A stretch of DNA of 64,000 nt from Helicoverpa zea (taxonomy: Eukaryota; Arthropoda; Insecta; Lepidoptera; Noctuidae): positions 806,001-870,000 of the forward strand of contig NC_061459.1 in NCBI RefSeq assembly GCF_022581195.2, written 5' to 3'. Below the pieces are notes generated by a model. The model had not been told where the DNA came from. It saw only the letters and a list, made by a program, of their open reading frames with translations, and did not search any database. This document shows, in pieces, positions 12,501 through 22,495 of the stretch (the first letter of the stretch is position 1; every line of letters begins with the position of its first letter). Both the position numbers and the translations under genes were made by a program.

Positions 12501-14078
12501 CTGTCACAACGATACAACATCACATTACTTTAATCGCAAGAAACAGTCTTTATTTCAAAGGTAATCGGGAAATTATCAAGATATCACAAACGTACACGCA
12601 AGCGGCAGTATAGACTGTAACGTATAATATTGTTGACAAGCACACAGTATACGTCCATTTTATGTGAATTTCACGAACCACACTGAAGTAAATAACTTCC
12701 TTTATAAAGCAATCATAAATGTTTATACCTAAATGTGTTATGAAATGGTTACATGTCGCAGTAACCCCTAGCCACATTGATTAAGCTATGGCTGTCGATT
12801 CTACAATATCAAACATCAAATACTTAACATTTCGGAGATAATGATGAAGAAAAATATAAATATAGGCTTATACGTTATATATAATATAGGTACATAACGT
12901 TATATATAAGTTATACCTAAAACCAGCTATAAAAATATCTTTTTTTCACTGAAAGAAAATAAAAATGAGAAATTGTAAGTCCCGCCACATATCTATTTAT
13001 TGGCCATCAAGGCGTATAGCAAATGGTGATCAAGCTTTGCGGTCATGGTCATTCCCACAGAAAAATACAGGTGAAACGGAAAAGCCTTACTTACCACTTT
13101 ATCTCTTCTTTTGCCCATTTGTTTTGTTTCTAGGCTCTAATGTCTGCACTGGGCCGTTACTCAGATATCATCTGGACGACAGCATTTTGTTTATTTCCTT
13201 CAAGTCTCCGTTTATCTGTTGAAACAATTTTAACCTTATTAATGTGTACCTATTAATTGTTGGGTATTAAACAGTCCTAAGAGAGAGAAGTGAGATGCGT
13301 TTACATATCTTGGAAGTTAAATCAAAGTAAAATGCATTCGCTCACCAACACGCATGCCTAGCGCGGTGGGTATGCTCAAATCCCCCCAGCTTGGACGAAG
13401 ATCTTGTTCAGAAATTGACATTTAATACTGTGACGACGACGACTACGAAGCGAAAATCGAAAAAGCTGAACCGAAGCTACTTTTGTGCTCTTAAATTATG
13501 GATATTTGAATAACGAAGGGCCTTCACTGGAAGTCTAGAATAAACTAAAGGCAAAGCAAGTATCGCTTTACTTAAATTGAGACAGGACAAAATAAGAAGT
13601 ACCTACAACACAAAAGGACCATTTTCTGTCCTTGATAATAGTAAAAACATTATGCTGATACAATAGAAAATACAAAATCTTGATTGGTTATCTAACAAAA
13701 TCGACAAATAATTGGGTAGGCTTTCATTTCTAGTTTTTGTAGTGTAATGATTACTACATATTTAATGGATTACTTGCTATTTTTGGTATTCTATTCAAAG
13801 TCTAATAGGTAATTTGTTCCATAGAAGGTCATAGAATTTAGTCCATCAGAGTAAGGTAGGTAGTCCAGGAGAGTAAAATGTGGGGTGCCCTTAAGCTTTC
13901 CAACCATTCCCTCATATCTTTACCTACATAATAGATGTGACTAATAAAATTACCAAATAAATACAGGTATATACGCGTAAGCTCCATTTACCTACTACTT
14001 ACTGGCAAAGTTCCATTCCAGTCCCCGAAGGATATTTTTTTCAGTTTCGTCGCATTCGTTCGATGAAATTAACAGCGA
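12501..14078. other. spacer or 5' intron of the GT49 gene
   Basis: No exon-like frame was found. The missing N-terminal exon of the glycosyltransferase should lie on the minus strand in this direction, but its short cytoplasmic coding part could not be identified. Confidence 0.4.
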
Positions 14079-14264
14079 TTTCACACTAGCATGTTTTTTC
14101 GGATACTAGCGCGTATAATCGCGACATTAAATAGGTAATTGACAACTACCACCTACCACGATAGCAGCTGGGACCGCGCGACAGATTTCTTGCTGCTCGA
14201 AACGTGTCGCTCGTAATATAAGCCGAGCGTAAACGCACGACAACATCCGCTAGTGTGAGAACAC
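14079..14264. mobile_element. MITE-like element
   Basis: The left end TTCACACTAGCATGTT and the right end AACATCCGCTAGTGTGAGAA are imperfect inverted copies around a CpG-rich interior of about 180 bp. No coding capacity was seen and the TSD is unproven. Confidence 0.5.
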
Positions 14265-14518
14265 TAAGTCAATACCTAGATGCTTAAGCCCCTTTTTCGT
14301 CGCTTATTTATATAAAATGAAATAATAATACCTAAGTTATTCGTGACAAAGAGGTATCATTCTAGACACATTACGACTAATCATTTCATAAACCTCTAAA
14401 TGGGAGTTTGCTTTTAGACTAATCAGATACGATACGAATACGACTATAGTAAATTATACGGAGATAGATCGTAATCTGACCTCTATGGTCGTTACAGGTA
14501 ATAACGCTATCTAACCAG

Positions 14519-14690
14519 AAATACTAATATTATAAAGCTGAATGATCTTTCTGTGTTAGACAGCCCAATTATCAAGGTAGGCTGTATGCTACTTTTATAA
14601 GGATGCGCGGGGTAGCTCCCGTAGCTCCTACGAGACGCAGGTGACAGTTTCACCAGCCAATGGTTTCACAACTGGCGGAAACTAGTCTTT
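14519..14690 (+). mobile_element. decayed Helitron-like copy
   Basis: It begins with ACTAATATTATAAAGCTGAA and ends near AACTAGTC, keeping the general layout of the Helitrons at 6280 and 6677. The CGCGGGC block is lost, so this is an old copy. Confidence 0.4.
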
Positions 14691-16079
14691 TTATAAATAA
14701 AGCTGGATAATACATAATAAGCTGATAATAGGGAAATCGTAGCCGATCTTAAGTAGAGGCCCTGACTAAAAAAAATGTGAGTATGTCCCCGGATTCCAAT
14801 TATTCAGGTAGGCGTCTTTAAGATTGGGCCCTTAGTCTTTAAAATTGACAGTTGATACCCAATGAGCAAACAATTCTAAAGACTACAATCCTTGTTCTAT
14901 CTGTAGCTATGCAGATACCAATAATAACTACCTGTTGGCTGAAACATCCGAAGCTATGGTACCTCACACGACCCACTTAACCACTAAGCTTCAGTCGTAC
15001 GTGGTCACTGGTACGTCATAAGTTTCAGCACATTCGAGTAGGTACTTAATTGCCTGACCTTTATACGTAGGTAGGTTTGTTACGTGCTCGCCAATTTATG
15101 CAAGGAGGCCGAATAGCACAACGTATTGATTCCTTCGTCTTGAGTTCTTTTTTAACGTATTTGCTGACGTCACAATAGGAGACTACCCACATACATAGGT
15201 AGGTAGCTATACTACTTTCAAGAAGCTACATAGATTTTCGTTTGCAAAAAAAAATCCAGTTCCATTATTGTGAGCAGAACACGGTCACTATAATAAAGGG
15301 GTGTCTATAAGTTTTACGAACGTTTTCTGTCATAAATCTTCGTAATTTGAAATCCTCTTCTAGATATTTTATGTAGGCTCTGATATGCACTCAACAAAAA
15401 TTTCATCTCGCGCTTACTAATTAGCCAAAATTATGTTTATGGTTTCGTTTTTTGCAAAATGTATGAGTAATACGGATGCTACCAATACTTACACAGGCAA
15501 AAATTAAAACAGTTATATCATCTTCAATATAACAACACCGAATACACTAATTCTCATGAATATAAATAACACTTGCTAAAATACACACTCGGAATTATTA
15601 ATAACACCTGCATTGTAATTGAGGTTATTGTCTGACAAAAATTAACGGATAACTCTGAAAACACAACTTCACTGTATAAAGACTATTTTCTATGTTTATT
15701 AACGGTAATAAATGTCATGAAATTCTTTTGTTTTAATTAGTAAATAACACAAACAGAGAGACCGTGGGTGGTGAAATGTGATCTCTATCGCGCATGACGG
15801 GACTGCGGACATGCGCAGTGGGCCCTCGCTAATATCACTCGGGACTCGGGGAGACATGGCATGTCATTGGCATGGGCAAATTCATAAAGCAGACAATTAG
15901 ATAATGTTATCATGTTTGCAGGACGCCTAAAATGGACCTAACCGCGAAGTTCATAATTGCAAAGTCATACACAATCACTCCCGCATTATACACAAAGTTC
16001 TGGATTTACTTACATTCTATTTTAAATTTTTAGCCTCTTTGTAAAAAGGATGAATGATGAAGGTAGATAATACTTAAAC
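14691..16079. other. spacer with a short CpG-rich patch
   Basis: No gene was recognised. Bases 15775-15860 are CpG-rich and contain TCGCGCATGACG and ATGCGCAGTG, which resemble sites in TATA-less promoters. This could be a promoter of the minus-strand GT49 gene, but nothing in the sequence proves it. Confidence 0.3.
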
Positions 16080-16480
16080 AATTAATTGGAATATGGTGTT
16101 CGAATTTGTAGATCAACTAATGCATTGCAATGTGTTACGCGAATGGATAGAGTTAGGAAGGAGTACCTACATAAGAGGAAGTTTGAAAGTGGCACCAGTA
16201 ACTGAAAAGCTGCGTGGAAACCGGCTGTCATGGTATGGGCATGTGATGCGGAGGAATAAAAGTCATGTTGTGAGGAAGCTTTTGGGCATAAACATTTATG
16301 GATAGGTATAGTGGAAACGGACGAATACAGAATCGATGGATGGATTGTGTGAAACTCAATATGGTTGGTACCTAGTAAGAATGTTATCTACTTGTGAGAT
16401 AACAACAGATAGAAGATGTAAAGGAAGTAGAAGTAGTAAAAGTGCTGCACCAACCCTAAATAGAAATGGTATAAGGTCAG
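16080..16480 (+). pseudogene. non-LTR retrotransposon ORF relic (RTE-like, C-terminal part)
   Basis: The frame at 16093-16305 includes KLRGNRLSWYGHVMRR followed by HVVRKLLGIN, a signature near the C-terminus of RTE-like reverse transcriptase polyproteins. It stops at 16303. Further related sequence (an RWMDCVK block, about 16335) lies in other frames. It is therefore a 5'-truncated, frameshifted relic with no function expected. Confidence 0.7.
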
Positions 16481-17189
16481 GAAGATGATTTCAGTCAGAT
16501 CTACAAAATAATTGAACTTGTTACCATAGCCGTCCATATTACTCACTGGACTGACGACTCATATCCTGACGTCAATCAATTTGCAAAACCATCACTGCAT
16601 ATTCCTATTTCAAGCATATTTACGTTACTATGTCTGTGTGTATTTTTGCACTGTAAATAAAAAACACAATTACACAAAACCTACATAACCACCATAATAA
16701 TTGATTTTAACAACTTACAATGAGCATAATTTTCTTTTAACTATGAACCAGGAACTGACAATGCCTCTAACACAAACCCGTTCAGATGACCGTTTGCTAA
16801 ATAACTGTCTCAATTTACACCTCACATGAAGTGTAGGTAAATAAAGTATTGGAGCAACTAAGTTAACTAAGTACATTTTCGGCAGGGGAAAATTGATTCA
16901 TCGGCGTTTGATCTAAGATGTTTTAAAAGTTTAATTGATGCATTTAATAAATGATTATCTGCCCAGCCTACTTATAACTATGTATCTATCTTGCAGTGGC
17001 GAGGCGTCCTTATAAGCCGATTCCCATCGGCTTCCCTTTCGAATTTCAAGTAAGAAGCATAGGTATAAGTTATAATATAGGTATAGGTATCTATACATAT
17101 AATAAATCTGTAAAAAAACTGTGTCTGTACATTGAATATATTTAAAAAATAATAATTGGGTGGGGTTTAGAAACAGTAATGGAGCACAA

Positions 17190-17335
17190 ATCCAAAAAAA
17201 AAATTCTGTCTGTATGTCTGTATGTCTGTATGTCTGTTTGTTTGTACACGCTAATCTTCGGAACTACTGAACGGATTTCAATGATTTTTTCTTTGTTGTA
17301 TCAGTATTAAGCCTGGTCAACATATAGGCTATAAT
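17190..17335 (+). mobile_element. Helitron-like 5' fragment
   Basis: A TCTGTATG repeat (17203-17243) is followed by the usual block of a gene-free lepidopteran Helitron around 17255-17330. No terminal CTAG end was found, so it is a fragment. Confidence 0.35.
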
Positions 17336-17339
17336 TTAT

Positions 17340-17760
17340 CTTCGAAACTTGAAGACCTAATGCAGAACACCAACAGACCAACAAAACTATAAGAGATACA
17401 AAAATGGTGCCATGGCAAAAATTGTTTCATATGATGAGCATTTTCAGCTGAGATAATAAATTTTAAGATCTGGAACACCTGATGTGGAACCCCAAGAGCC
17501 CAGCTTCTCTGTACCATATACAGGTATGACGTTTTAGCAAAAGTTGTTCAATTTGATAAGCACTTTCTATTGACTTATAAAAATTGAAGATGTAAAACAC
17601 CTGATGTGGAACGCCAGGAGCCCAGCTAGACTATAGCATATAGAGGTATGACGTTTTAGCAAAAGTGGTTCAACCTGATAAGCACTCTCTATTGACGTAT
17701 ATACATCGAAGATCTGGAACACCTGATGTGGAACTTCAAGAGCAATACTACACTTGAAAT
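17340..17760. repeat. tandem repeat of about 122 bp, three copies
   Basis: The block GGAACACCTGATGTGGAAC recurs near 17471 and 17715, with a variant (AAAACACCTGATGTGGAAC) near 17594. Between them lie shared sections such as AGGTATGACGTTTTAGCAAAAG (first 17522, again 17644). The spacing is 121-124 bp and copies differ at several positions. It has no reading frame of note. Confidence 0.75.
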
Positions 17761-17827
17761 GTATAGAAATGAATGTTATGAAATAGGTGGTATGATGAAT
17801 CAAAAAAAGGAATTAGTCCGTCTTTTA

Positions 17828-18163
17828 AGGTGTCTACACACCAAAGCCGCTGACGCCGGCGGCACAGCCCGGCGGCCCAACCCGCCGGCCGTATTTTGTA
17901 CAATCATGCCGCCGGCTTGCGCCCGCGCGGGCAAGCCGGCGGGGCAGCATGCCGATGCCGACGGCATCCCTCTCCACTCACTCAGTCAGTTGCCCGCCGG
18001 CTTTCATAGAGTATTTGACAATTACTAGAACACCACATGCCGCGGCAGTCGTGCCGCCGGCAAAGTCGTTCGGCTTGGACATTCTGAAGCCGCCGGGTTA
18101 ACCCGCCGGCACTAAGCCACCGGGCTGAGCCGCCGGGTCAGCGGCTTTGGTGTGTAGACCCCT
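17828..18163. mobile_element. PIF/Harbinger-like MITE with TTA duplication
   Basis: The 336-bp element has long inverted ends: AGGTGTCTACACACCAAAGC on the left, and on the right the inverse beginning AGGGGTCTACAC. TTA flanks both sides (17825-17827 and 18164-18166). The interior is unusually GC-rich for this window, made of repeated GCCGGCGG and CCGCCGGC words. It is non-coding. Confidence 0.8.
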
Positions 18164-18524
18164 TTAGATAATCCTAAAATAATGGACACATATTTTTTCT
18201 TTTCTCCTTCTCACAAACAAATAATAACGAAGATATAACACGCTTGAATTTATTTTGTGTTAAGTCACTGCTTAGTACAAATTTTACATACCTAGACGTG
18301 GCGGCACGAGCCCCCACTCTCCGAATTTGTTGCGTTATATCTCATTATTATTTTGTATGTCTCTTCCAGACCTCGGGACTACAGAGTTCCGAATTTTTGG
18401 GAGGCAAACGTGGGGCCGAAGCCACGCTGAAGCATTTTTGAGACAACTTTAATGAAATGGTGAAACAAAACCGACGATTATTCCTTTATACACTATAGAA
18501 ATGAACCCAAGGACAATCCCCGGT

Positions 18525-18542
18525 GGACGTCGTTAAAAAAAA
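18525..18542 (+). mobile_element. 18-bp LINE stub with 13-bp TSD
   Basis: Only GGACGTCGTTAAAAAAAA is present, flanked by perfect copies of GACAATCCCCGGT (18512-18524 and 18543-18555). GACGTCGTT plus poly-A is the 3' end of the LINE tails at 44007 and 55819, so this is an almost completely 5'-truncated retroinsertion. Confidence 0.85.
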
Positions 18543-18555
18543 GACAATCCCCGGT

Positions 18556-19084
18556 TCTGTGCTATACTATTGCTAACTGTTGATGAAAACTACTTGGGCT
18601 ATTGTGATGGGATGCTAATGAACTAGGAATGGGGAAACTACGGGAACTATGGCACGTGCCGATGACAATGTATTAGATACATGTAAAAATGGTGAAATGG
18701 TAAAAATGGCAGGTGGAGACTCGCTAGCTCACTTACTGGGCCTCCGGAAATCAGTCACTGAATAGCAACAAGAGGGCAACAGGGACATGAGCGGCTGAAG
18801 TGTGAGGATACTCGGCGGATTTTAAACGCAGATTACGCGCTCCCTGTGGGTCACTTACCACGAGGCACCTATCCTCCGAGCATTGCTACTAACCCTGCTC
18901 TAGCGACTCCACTCTGGACGGCCAAGCCAAGCCAGAGGCGTGAGACCTACCTAACCCCCGTTATGATTCACTCCGACCGGCCGGAGATGGGGTTCAGTAT
19001 ACTCTCCCTGGAGAACTCAGTATATATAGCCCACCGGGGTCGCTACTCCCGTCATCAGCCTCAGATGTCCTGCGGTGCTTATAT
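18556..19084. other. unidentified moderately GC-rich repeat-like stretch
   Basis: Bases 18846-19080 keep an open plus-strand frame of 96 codons rich in Pro, Ser and Arg, and they resemble dispersed lepidopteran repeat DNA. The product was not recognised and the stretch is not called as a gene. Confidence 0.3.
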
Positions 19085-19482
19085 CTCATTATTATTGTCG
19101 TTATTATCTCAAGAGCCTTTGTCCCAAATATGTTAGAGTCGACTTCCAGTCACGATGCAACTGAGTACCAGTGTTTTACAAGGAGCGACTGCCTATCTGA
19201 GCTCCACAACCCAGTTACCCGCTCAACCCAATACCCCTTGGTAAAACTGGTCAGACTTACTGGCATCTGACTACCCATAACGACTGCCAAGAATGTTCAA
19301 TGACAGCCGGAACCTACAGTTTAACATCCCCTCCAAATAACGGTCATTGGTATCCAAAATATACGTAGAAAGTACATACGAACTTAGAAAAGTTGCATTG
19401 GCAGGTACTTGCCAGACCTGGAATCAAAGACGTACGCTCATACTTGAGAGATTGGTTCTCTACCCACTAAACCACCACGACT
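19085..19482 (-). mobile_element. tRNA-derived SINE
   Basis: Read on the minus strand, the head has an A-box-like TGGTTTAGTGGG (about 19466-19477) and a degenerate B box, TTTGATTCC, 35-40 bases on. These are the internal RNA polymerase III promoter of a tRNA-like head. The body ends in a CATA-TTGGGA-AAAGGC tail and AT/GA-rich triplets. A 3' part of the same family is at 21685-21797. Confidence 0.7.
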
Positions 19483-19825
19483 TCCACTAAGTCATCACGA
19501 CTTTGTCATCTTAGTAACATTTAATGTTTTTTAACGTATTAATACGTGTAATATTTTTGCCACACACAACTTAAATGCGGACTAATTAGAATCACTACTT
19601 TTATCCGTATGGTCACGTCTTTTGCGGTTCAGTTCTCAGCGTTTTGTTTAGTCTGCTGTGCTTTTGCCGTTGAAGTACAAAAATTAAATATATGGAACGT
19701 TTCTAATGGCTATGCGTATTCCGTTGTTTTCAAGTCAACGGGCCCTTAAAATTCAATATCAGACGATTCAGATCTTTGATTTTGCTGACCCCGTAGTCGC
19801 TGGCATAAGGGACTTTATCCGCGTA

Positions 19826-19846
19826 CGAAGTCGCGGGCAGAAGCTA
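19826..19846 (+). mobile_element. Helitron 3' terminus
   Basis: The sequence GAAGTCGCGGGCAGAAGCTAG before T matches the 3' end of the Helitrons at 6280 and 24547. The 5' end of this copy was not found. Confidence 0.55.
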
Positions 19847-20319
19847 GTAATTAATAATTATAATCATTTAAACCACACAATTTAAATATGTAGGTATAAC
19901 AAAACGCCTAACACCGTAAAAAAAAATTGTCTATAAATTACTTGAAACATTTTGCTCCTACTAAACAAGCCGGGTAAGCGTCTCGGCTTCCTCCTCCATA
20001 CAAAACTACGCTTGCGTGACGTCATCCACGCCGCGCCGCGCGATGTTCTCGGCATTATGAGCGAGCGGTAAGCCGGCTCACGGAGCGGCTTCCAGCCAAT
20101 CAAAACTCACGAGTGAACGAGAAAGAACGCGTCAAGAGTAGAGTAGCTATATCTGTCTACGCGCGAGTGACAGCGCTTAGAGCTCTCAAATATGTAAACA
20201 AACAAATCAGACAAATTCACTCTCATTGTTCTTATTTTGTTTTAGATAATATCATTAACAATTTGTTCGTTGTATTACTTATTGAATTTATTAGTGTGTG
20301 TATCATTTGGAAATAACAT
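19847..20319. other. CpG-containing stretch with CRE- and CCAAT-like motifs
   Basis: Bases 19975-20180 are CpG-rich and contain TGACGTCA near 20017 and CCAAT near 20095. They could be promoter DNA or cargo between two Helitron ends (19846 and 20320). No gene start was recognised. Confidence 0.3.
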
Positions 20320-20365
20320 AGACAGACAGACAGAGTTACTTTCGCATTTATAATATTAGTTTGGA
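20320..20365 (-). mobile_element. Helitron 5' terminus
   Basis: On the minus strand this reads CCAAACTAATATTATAAATG followed by AAAGTAACTCTGTCTGTCTG, the 5' end of the 6280/24547 family. No matching minus-strand 3' end was found. Confidence 0.6.
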
Positions 20366-20704
20366 TGAAATGTATTCCTATACGATAAATATCAATGGCT
20401 AACAGGCCGTTGTAAATTAAATAAAATGTATTGTTTCTAGTGCCAACTTTTCTCAGATTCTAGTAGTTTATGGAATAAAGTTTTATAAATATTAATAATC
20501 TGCAGAATTCCTCGAGAAAACATGTTCAAACTATCAGTCTCTCAGTCAGTGCTAAAAGGTGGACTGAGAAATTACCTCCATTACCTCTCCCCCCCGTCCC
20601 TGAGAACCCCCCCCCCCCAGTTTTTTTTGCTGCGGCTTCCCTATTTCAATAAACCACCCACCCTTCGCCACTGCTATTTTGACCTGGCCTATTTCGAGAA
20701 ACCT

Positions 20705-21053
20705 GGGGCCCGATTCTCCTAAGTTAATAATGTCAAAATCGAATAGAAATCGAATCGCAATATGATCGCAATAGCAGTTTTAACCATATCGGGCATTCTG
20801 CTATGTACATACTAATATAAGACCAATCGTATTCCAACGACATTCGATTGGTTTGCGATTGGTCTGCTATTTTGGTGATTTTGGTCTATACGGTAGTTTG
20901 CTCTACAATCATATTGCAATAGTTAATCATTTGCAGATAATATATATGAAAAAATAGCGGAATGCCACATACGTTTCAATCGTAATCGAGGCGGGATTCG
21001 CAGTCGAACGTGAATCGTATGTTGCTTAAGTAAAATTAGGAGAATCGGGCCCC
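20705..21053. mobile_element. MITE with GGGGCCCGATTCTCCTAA ends
   Basis: The left end GGGGCCCGATTCTCCTAA and the right end TTAGGAGAATCGGGCCCC are perfect inverted copies 349 bp apart overall. The interior repeats ATCGAA and ATCGCAATA words. A clear TSD was not seen. Confidence 0.75.
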
Positions 21054-21539
21054 TGCACCGTGACCGAAAATCGGTGTTCCACAATATATCCCTTTTTTTT
21101 TATTGGCTGGCACTTTTGAATCTGAACGAAAATGGCTAGCTATGAGAGGTATTATAGGTAGGTAGTACCTATGAGATAAGGCACACACACCGAATAGACC
21201 TGATAAATTAACAAAGTAGCACTTACCAACCTAATTATTTCGCAAACAACAGCCTACTCCAAACGTTAAATTCCACTGATTTGATACACGCTGTGTTTCA
21301 AATACCTAAGTAAATAAGACGACGACCATGCCATAGCTAATTTAATTTATAAGAAACATGAACGATAATAAGCTTTTCATAATTAGGTACCTACTGACAA
21401 AAAGTATAGTTACAATAATATGTTATGCAAAACAGTTCTACGTATGCCGATGTCCCTACCAGTTTTGAACCTACCGTATTGGGAAAAGTGGGCATGCCCA
21501 GAACCCTAATTGACGCCACACTTATTTCTTCTTTTAATA

Positions 21540-21930
21540 TAGTCAACCTATATACTCCCTTATGAAATAGCGTTATTTACTACCCGTTAGGTGCTCCCCT
21601 CATGTACTCCTCGTGTTTATAAACGAGCCTTAAGCAGTTCCATTTTTATATTACCTAATGTACTCCACTATAGTTAGGTTATGAGGTCAGATAGGCAGTC
21701 GCACCATTTAAAATAGGTACTGGTACTCAGCTGCATCTGGTTAGACTCGACTGGTAGCCGGCCACAACATAGTTGGGAAAAGGCCAGGCAGATGAATGTA
21801 CTCCCTTGTTTACTATCACTTATGTAGGTACTCCCTTTGTATACTCCCTTATATGCCTTCTCCTCTTTTATGCTACTCCTCATATAGGTACTTCCTTTAT
21901 TAATACTTACCCTATTTATTAATTCTCGCT
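21540..21930 (-). repeat. degenerate tandem tract of TACTCCCTTAT-like units
   Basis: Words such as ACTCCCTTATAT and GTACTCCCTT recur at irregular spacing. The complementary form GGGAGTAAATAGG occurs at 32780-32810 and 34300-34400. A SINE fragment (21685-21797) interrupts the tract. Confidence 0.5.
21685..21797 (+). mobile_element. SINE 3' fragment
   Basis: It matches the 3' half of the SINE at 19085-19482: the AGATAGGCAGTCGC block, the TGGTACTCAG-TGCATC block, and the tail CATAGTTGGGAAAAGGCCAG. The tRNA-like head is missing. Confidence 0.65.
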
Positions 21931-22069
21931 GACCTACTTGTAACCTGCCTTCCGAAACACGGAGGTCGCCCCTAAAACGACCCACTGACCGGAACTCATA
22001 ATGACAAGATGATGATGAAAATGCGGCTAACCTTGTTAACCTTATATTCGATCCTCAGTGCAACTGTTA

Positions 22070-22270
22070 GGCCGCGAACGCACAGGCAGGTGGCTTGCTT
22101 AGCGCCTAGTGTCTAGCGCGTCACCTAGCGAGTAGCCCAGTAAAACGAACGTTCTAAAATGAACGCGACCGGCTGCACTGCGCGCTTAGCGCCTAGCTAC
22201 TCGAATAGCCAGGATGAAAGCCGCTAGGCACTAGGCGCTAAGCAAGCCACCTTCCTGTGCGTTCGCGGCC
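22070..22270. mobile_element. PIF/Harbinger-like palindromic MITE, TTA duplication
   Basis: The ends start GGCCGCGAACGCACAGG and form inverted repeats of about 45 bp, with TTA on both sides (22067-22069 and 22271-22273). The 201-bp element could fold into one long hairpin. It lies 225 bp upstream of the Rrp8 start codon. Confidence 0.85.
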
Positions 22271-22495
22271 TTAGTGAGCTTGGAGCCAAGAGCACCTCAT
22301 CCACAAAAAACATTAATTTGCGTTTAGTTAGCGGTCCAATCGGTCGATAACCAACGAAAGTACCGAAACGCGTTATGACAGATGTCAATGTCGTAGAGCA
22401 ATGCGCATTTTATAAACATAACCCTACTTTTTATTACAGAAATACTCAATAAATCGTGTAACGTGTATCTTGAGTCTAGAGTGAAAGAAATCAAT

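Larger units (their letters stand above)
16994..20673. mobile_element. candidate hAT element carrying nested insertions
   Basis: The left end CAGTGGCGAGGCGTCC and the inverted right end CAGTGGCGAAGGGTGG share a hAT-type terminus. Flanks are CTATCTTG (16986-16993) and CTATTTTG (20674-20681), 7 of 8 matching. A GGCTTCCC block lies just inside both ends. Nested inside are a tandem repeat (17340-17760), a MITE (17828-18163), an 18-bp LINE stub (18525-18542), a SINE (about 19085-19482) and Helitron pieces. No transposase was seen. The one-base TSD mismatch and short TIR leave some doubt. Confidence 0.5.
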
